NCBI GenBank assembly: GCA_052033505.1
Contig: JBPOJN010000089.1
Coordinates: forward strand, 1-17,117
Source of the DNA: JBPOJN01 sp052033505
Lineage (GTDB): Bacteria; UBA10199; JACPAL01; GCA-016699445
Reading direction: 5' to 3'
Length of the DNA stretch: 17,117 nucleotides
Position 1 is the stretch's first letter. Each line of letters begins with the position of its first letter. A program made the translations under genes and the position numbers. The notes below the pieces were generated by a model. The model made no database searches. It saw only the letters and a list, made by a program, of their open reading frames with translations, and was not told where the DNA came from. Of this stretch, positions 13,438 to 17,117 are shown in pieces.

Positions 13438-15245
13438 AATTGAGGCTGGGATTCGGCTTCGAGCTTCATGGTTTTCGTCAATTCCTGCAAGCTCGCACTG
13501 TACGCGTCGTCCTTCTTGCCATTGACATAGACGGCGCCGTCTTTCAACTCCGCCTTGATCGTGGCCAGGTCCGCCTCCTTGTCCCACACCATCTCAGGAG
13601 AGGGGGAAAACAAGGTGGACTTGGAGGCACGCCCTATCTTGACCTCGAACGAGGCCTCCCCTTTCTGGGGCAAGGCTTCCAAATCGGACGAGGAAAATTT
13701 TCCAGAGAACTCATAGGAAGCATAATTGATTCCGGGATCCACGACACCAGATACTTCCAAAGCGACCGCTTGATTTTGCAGTGCCGCGAGAGGATCAACG
13801 GCATCCGATCGGGCGGCCGCCAGCAGAGCCGACCAAGGCGCAGCCCATGTCAGCTTTATTTCAACTTTGCCCTGCTGGATGTTTTTATCGGGGCTCATGG
13901 GAAGTGTCATGCCGATGGGACCGGTCATCATTTCTATTTTTCCGCCCTGCTCCCCGATCGATGTCGTCATTGTCCACCGCGGATCATCGAATGCCCCGAG
14001 GAGCGGGGATTTCAGATGCGCTCCCTCGAAAAGGAATTCACCGCTGGCTTTGTCCGGATAAGCCATCAGAACGCCACGCAGCAGGGAAGCGACCTCGCTC
14101 GGCTTGGTCTCTGCACCTGGCGCTTCAGGGGCCCTATTCAGCAGCTTCGCGTAATACCCCATAGCACGCTCGGCTAACCGTTCTTGCGCGATCAGGTATT
14201 GGGCTTGAGTCTCGATGGTCGTGACACCGAAAGTCCCTTCTCCCAAAGGCGTTTTAAAGGCGCCTCCGCCCCACCGTCCAGACACTTGGGCGGAATAATC
14301 GTTTTCTCCGTATCGATATTCATAGCGCATCTTCATGGGCTGCATCGAGATCGTGTTTTTTTCCGCTTCCGCGAGATTCAAGCCTTCCCACGAAAAATTC
14401 AGCATCTCGAACCGCATCTTCAGCCGGCCCGCGAGACTTTGGAGCTGCAACAAAAGTGACGTTTCGGATTTTTGTCCGTCCGCACCCAAAGCAGAAATGG
14501 CCGCGATCGCTTCCTTGATCTCCTGCAGGGAAAGATCGGCGAACCGCGCGTGCGCTTCGGCCTTCCAAGGCTTGATGGTCCCGGTCATGCCACCCACTTT
14601 TAAGTCGCCGCCGTCCGAGGAAAAATCCCAGCGCGCGGAACGGTTCGCACCCTGAGGAGTGCTGTGAAAGGCGAAGACGACGTTTTTCAACGTGGATTGG
14701 GAAGCGAACAAGGGATTCTGCGCGGAACGGAGAGTCACGTCCTGGAAGGTCAACGACGCTTGATCCGGCAGACGGTTTTCGGAAGTCCGGTATACGATCT
14801 CGGGATGCGTCAACACGATCTCGGGACGTTTCACCGCCGCAGCTACGAGGACCCCGGCCGCTTCCACTTTCTCGAGTTTTTTATTCTTAAAGTGCAGTTC
14901 CAAATCTTTCCAGTCGACGGATCCTCCGTTGCTTTTGAAGTCGGGGGCACGAACATCCAACTTCTTGCTCAAAATACCAGGGTAGACGCGCACATCGTTC
15001 AACACGATCGGATCGCCCAAGTAGGGGGATTCCAGGGTGACCCCATCCAAACGCGCATACGGAGGAAAGCTCGCGACGATCTTAGGCCGAGTCACGGACG
15101 AAAACGTCACGCGCGCGCCGTACAACTCGATCACGGCTCCCGGAGAAACGCGTTCCAACCGCGAGAGCATGCGTTGCCGCACCAAGAACACCAAAGTCGC
15201 CCCGACAAACGCGAGGATGCAAAGAGTCGCAAAGAATTTTTTCAT
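13434..15245 (-). CDS. Membrane-anchored periplasmic protein of unknown function
   Basis: I do not recognise this 603-residue protein with confidence. It has one N-terminal hydrophobic helix (about 4-22) followed by basic residues, fitting a signal anchor with the rest in the periplasm. The body is rich in short alternating strands, with repeated phrases of the type basic-P-x-I-V and D-V-x-L-x-S, as in AsmA- or DUF945 (YdgA)-like envelope proteins. The S-L-L-R-G-V-L-M-A-Y-P-D segment followed by strands is reminiscent of DUF945. It starts 36 bases after hflX and overlaps the pgsA-like start by four bases, so it lies inside the housekeeping run. Position beside a phospholipid synthase would suit a role in envelope lipid handling, but this is inference only. 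No cysteine pair or enzyme motif is evident. Confidence 0.75.
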   Translation of the reverse strand: MKKFFATLCILAFVGATLVFLVRQRMLSRLERVSPGAVIELYGARVTFSSVTRPKIVASFPPYARLDGVTLESPYLGDPIVLNDVRVYPGILSKKLDVRAPDFKSNGGSVDWKDLELHFKNKKLEKVEAAGVLVAAAVKRPEIVLTHPEIVYRTSENRLPDQASLTFQDVTLRSAQNPLFASQSTLKNVVFAFHSTPQGANRSARWDFSSDGGDLKVGGMTGTIKPWKAEAHARFADLSLQEIKEAIAAISALGADGQKSETSLLLQLQSLAGRLKMRFEMLNFSWEGLNLAEAEKNTISMQPMKMRYEYRYGENDYSAQVSGRWGGGAFKTPLGEGTFGVTTIETQAQYLIAQERLAERAMGYYAKLLNRAPEAPGAETKPSEVASLLRGVLMAYPDKASGEFLFEGAHLKSPLLGAFDDPRWTMTTSIGEQGGKIEMMTGPIGMTLPMSPDKNIQQGKVEIKLTWAAPWSALLAAARSDAVDPLAALQNQAVALEVSGVVDPGINYASYEFSGKFSSSDLEALPQKGEASFEVKIGRASKSTLFSPSPEMVWDKEADLATIKAELKDGAVYVNGKKDDAYSASLQELTKTMKLEAESQPQL

Positions 15246-15280
15246 GGGATTTATCTACCAGCTGGCGCCCGGATTTCCAA

Positions 15281-16570
15281 TCAATTGCGGTAACGCTCCA
15301 AAGATCGGAAAAGTTTTTCATCCACTTCGGCTTCGACAAGCACTCCGTCTCCCTCGTCCTCACGCTTCAGAACGCGGCCGTTTTTGTAGACGAGCGACAG
15401 AGCCGCACCGGCGGTGTGCGGGATTTTTAGGACGACTTTATGGAAGCGTTCCGACAGCCTGTTTTCCACCTCGCTTAAAAACAAATCGATCCCCCGCCCT
15501 TCCCGAGCGGAAAGCATCAAGGCGTTTTGTTTTTCGAGGGCCCCGCGCGTTTCTTCGTCTAGGACATCGGATTTATTGTAGGCGCGCAGAGCGGGACTGG
15601 CGGAGAGCTTGAGTTCTTCCAGGACGTTTTCGACCACGTCGATCTGGTGCTCGAAACGAGGATAGGAAGCGTCAATGACGTGAATCAAAAGATCGGCGGC
15701 GGCGACTTCTTCGAAGGTCGCCTTGAAGGCTTCGATCAAAGTATGCGGCAATTTGTGCACGAATCCCACGGTGTCCGAGAGAAGCACTTCGCGTCCCGAA
15801 GGCAGACGCAAACGGCGGACGGTCGGATCCAAAGTCGCAAACAGCTTGTCTTCCATTAGGACACCCGCAGCGGTCAGGCGGTTCATCAGCGTGGATTTAC
15901 CCGCGTTCGTATATCCCACCAGCGCGACCGTGGGTATCGGCGCCGCCTGGCGTTTTTGGCGGTGGAGGGCGCGATGGGCACGGACGCCGGTCAATTCGCT
16001 TTTGACGCGAGCAATTCGTTCCTTGGCCTTCCGTCGGTCCATCTCGAGACGGGTTTCTCCCGGGCCCCGCGTGCCGATGCCGCCGGCCAATTGGGAAAAT
16101 TCGGCACCTCGACCGGCGAGTCTGGGCAAGAGGTAATGTAACTGCGCCAATTCCACCTGCAAGCGGCCTTCCCGGGTGCGCGCCCTTTGCGCAAAAATAT
16201 CCAAGATCAGCGTAGTACGGTCGATGACCCTTATCTTGGCATCGCCGGCTAATATTTTTTCGAGGTTTCGATTTTGGGTGGGGCTTAGGTCTTGGTCGAA
16301 GATGACGACGGTCGCTGAGATTGCTTTCGCCTTTTCGCCTAAATTTTCGGCCAGGCCTTTTCCGATGTAGGTCGCGGGCACGGGATGGCGGACTTCGTGT
16401 AATTCGCGTTCCAAAACTTCTGCCCCTGCCGTATTCGCAAGGCGCGCTAGCTCTTCCAAAGACCAAAGCTGGTCTTCTTTTTCGCGCTTACCCGAGTAGA
16501 GGCCGACCAGAAGCGCTCTTTCGCGGGTATCTTTAGTGGAGAACGGTGACGGGCGATCCAAAAAATCCAT
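15281..16570 (-). CDS. hflX: Ribosome-associated GTPase HflX
   Basis: HflX is a GTPase that binds the 50S ribosome and splits stalled ribosomes under stress. The 429-residue protein has the N-terminal HflX domain (Y-I-G-K-G-L at 68-73, D-Q-D-L-S-P-T-Q-x-R-N-L-E at 92-104, the R-x-R-T-R-E-G-R-L-Q-V-E-L-A-Q segment and G-G-I-G-T-R-G-P-G-E-T-R-L-E at 163-176). The GTPase domain has G1 G-Y-T-N-A-G-K-S (219-226), G3 D-T-V-G (266-269), G4 N-K-S-D (332-335) and G5 S-A-R-E (354-357). It begins inside the last 38 bases of dnaE. AGAGAGGTGG precedes the ATG but is very close, so a TTG three codons on is a possible alternative start. Confidence 0.97.
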   Translation of the reverse strand: MDFLDRPSPFSTKDTRERALLVGLYSGKREKEDQLWSLEELARLANTAGAEVLERELHEVRHPVPATYIGKGLAENLGEKAKAISATVVIFDQDLSPTQNRNLEKILAGDAKIRVIDRTTLILDIFAQRARTREGRLQVELAQLHYLLPRLAGRGAEFSQLAGGIGTRGPGETRLEMDRRKAKERIARVKSELTGVRAHRALHRQKRQAAPIPTVALVGYTNAGKSTLMNRLTAAGVLMEDKLFATLDPTVRRLRLPSGREVLLSDTVGFVHKLPHTLIEAFKATFEEVAAADLLIHVIDASYPRFEHQIDVVENVLEELKLSASPALRAYNKSDVLDEETRGALEKQNALMLSAREGRGIDLFLSEVENRLSERFHKVVLKIPHTAGAALSLVYKNGRVLKREDEGDGVLVEAEVDEKLFRSLERYRN

Positions 16571-17117
16571 CCACCTCTCTGATCAAATCCGAAGACGGCT
16601 GGACTTTCAGGTCTTCGGGCAGCGTTAGGATCGTCGTATCGCCGCTGTCGTCCTTCAAATGCAAATAGGCTTGAGTCGTGCCACGATGGCGCGCGAGCAG
16701 GTTTTTCAAGGATTCGAAGTGAACCTTACTGCGCGAAGAGGACGGTATGTGAAAATGCACTTCGCGCACGCTGGGCGACGCCACGGGCGGAGCGTTCATG
16801 ACTCCCGACAAGGCGTCCCGCAAGCGGATGATCTCGCGCGCGATAATTTTTACCGACTCTTCCTCAAGCGCGATCGTGCCGCGCAGGAAAAGAGGCTCGT
16901 CGGTTTTCAGGAGCGATTCACTGCGCTTGAAGAGTTCGGCGAAGACAACGACCGGAATCGAACCCTTCAAATCTTCCACGGTCGCGAAGGCCATGCGGTC
17001 GCCTTTTTTCGTGACCAACTCCCTCAAAGCCGAAACCACGCCCCCGAAAACCACGTCTTTCCCGTCTTCCCTCAACTCTTGAAGGCTCGCCGTATCGTAA
17101 GGAGAACGCGACTTCAG
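16533..17117 (-). CDS. dnaE: DNA polymerase III alpha subunit, C-terminal part only
   Basis: This is the tail of the replicative polymerase. The frame is open through the right edge of the window (there is only a TTG at 17075), so most of the gene, including the PHP and catalytic domains, lies beyond it. The visible 194 residues hold the C-terminal OB fold that contacts single-stranded DNA: V-F-G-G-V-V-S-A-L-R-E, T-K-K-G-D-R-M-A-F-A-T-V-E-D-L-K-G, V-V-V-F-A-E-L-F. The end is the beta-rich segment with V-H-F-H-I and the L-H-L-K-D-D-S-G-D-T strand. These are the standard DnaE features and not a stand-alone OB-fold protein. It overlaps hflX by 38 bases. Confidence 0.92.
   Translation of the reverse strand: MKSRSPYDTASLQELREDGKDVVFGGVVSALRELVTKKGDRMAFATVEDLKGSIPVVVFAELFKRSESLLKTDEPLFLRGTIALEEESVKIIAREIIRLRDALSGVMNAPPVASPSVREVHFHIPSSSRSKVHFESLKNLLARHRGTTQAYLHLKDDSGDTTILTLPEDLKVQPSSDLIREVDGFFGSPVTVLH

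Noticed and set aside
13438..13587. Longer pgsA-like start at 13587
   Set aside because: The extension is a polar, Gly/Arg-rich shadow of the upstream gene, and the family begins at N-L-P-N.

Overview
The window looks like chromosomal DNA of a Gram-negative bacterium of the deltaproteobacterial / Bdellovibrionota type. This is inferred from an OmpA-family outer membrane protein, a lipobox lipoprotein, LipB, a citramalate synthase joined to aspartate kinase, and a Cys-repeat secreted protein with a C-terminal anchor. No rRNA or other strict taxonomic marker is present, so the placement is tentative. By eye the GC content is in the low-to-mid fifties, with poorer stretches in two surface-protein genes. 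Genes are densely packed and many start or stop codons overlap. I saw no tRNA, rRNA, CRISPR array, insertion sequence or prophage gene.

Layout, right to left along the minus strand: the 3' part of dnaE (to the right edge), hflX, a membrane-anchored periplasmic protein of unknown function, pgsA-like and lipB form one tight run (17117 to 12209). On the plus strand, a diadenylate cyclase-like gene (11125-12021) and a 58-residue small gene (12047-12223) form a two-gene unit that converges on lipB. Diverging from the cyclase is a second minus-strand run: a stand-alone DsbD alpha-domain protein, tsaE, an Asp-box lipoprotein, lysC, cimA and a Cys-rich secreted protein. It is closed by a clear intrinsic terminator at 4191-4222. 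After it come ompA-like and recG on the minus strand. At the left edge, a 5'-truncated ygfZ-like gene on the plus strand converges on recG.

Functions fall into housekeeping (replication, recombination restart, ribosome rescue/GTPase, t6A tRNA modification, phospholipid and lipoate synthesis), amino-acid synthesis (LysC and CimA feed the aspartate family and the pyruvate route to isoleucine) and cell surface (OmpA-like protein, lipoprotein, Cys-rich anchored protein, DsbD alpha domain). The most notable unit is the diadenylate cyclase-like protein, which has a non-DAC N-terminal domain and an altered RHR motif, together with its small co-directional partner. Other points are a probable internal translation start in lysC for a regulatory beta subunit, a start-codon hairpin on the lipoprotein gene, and base-composition shifts that suggest the two surface genes are later additions to the conserved run. 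I did not find a clearly new multi-gene system.
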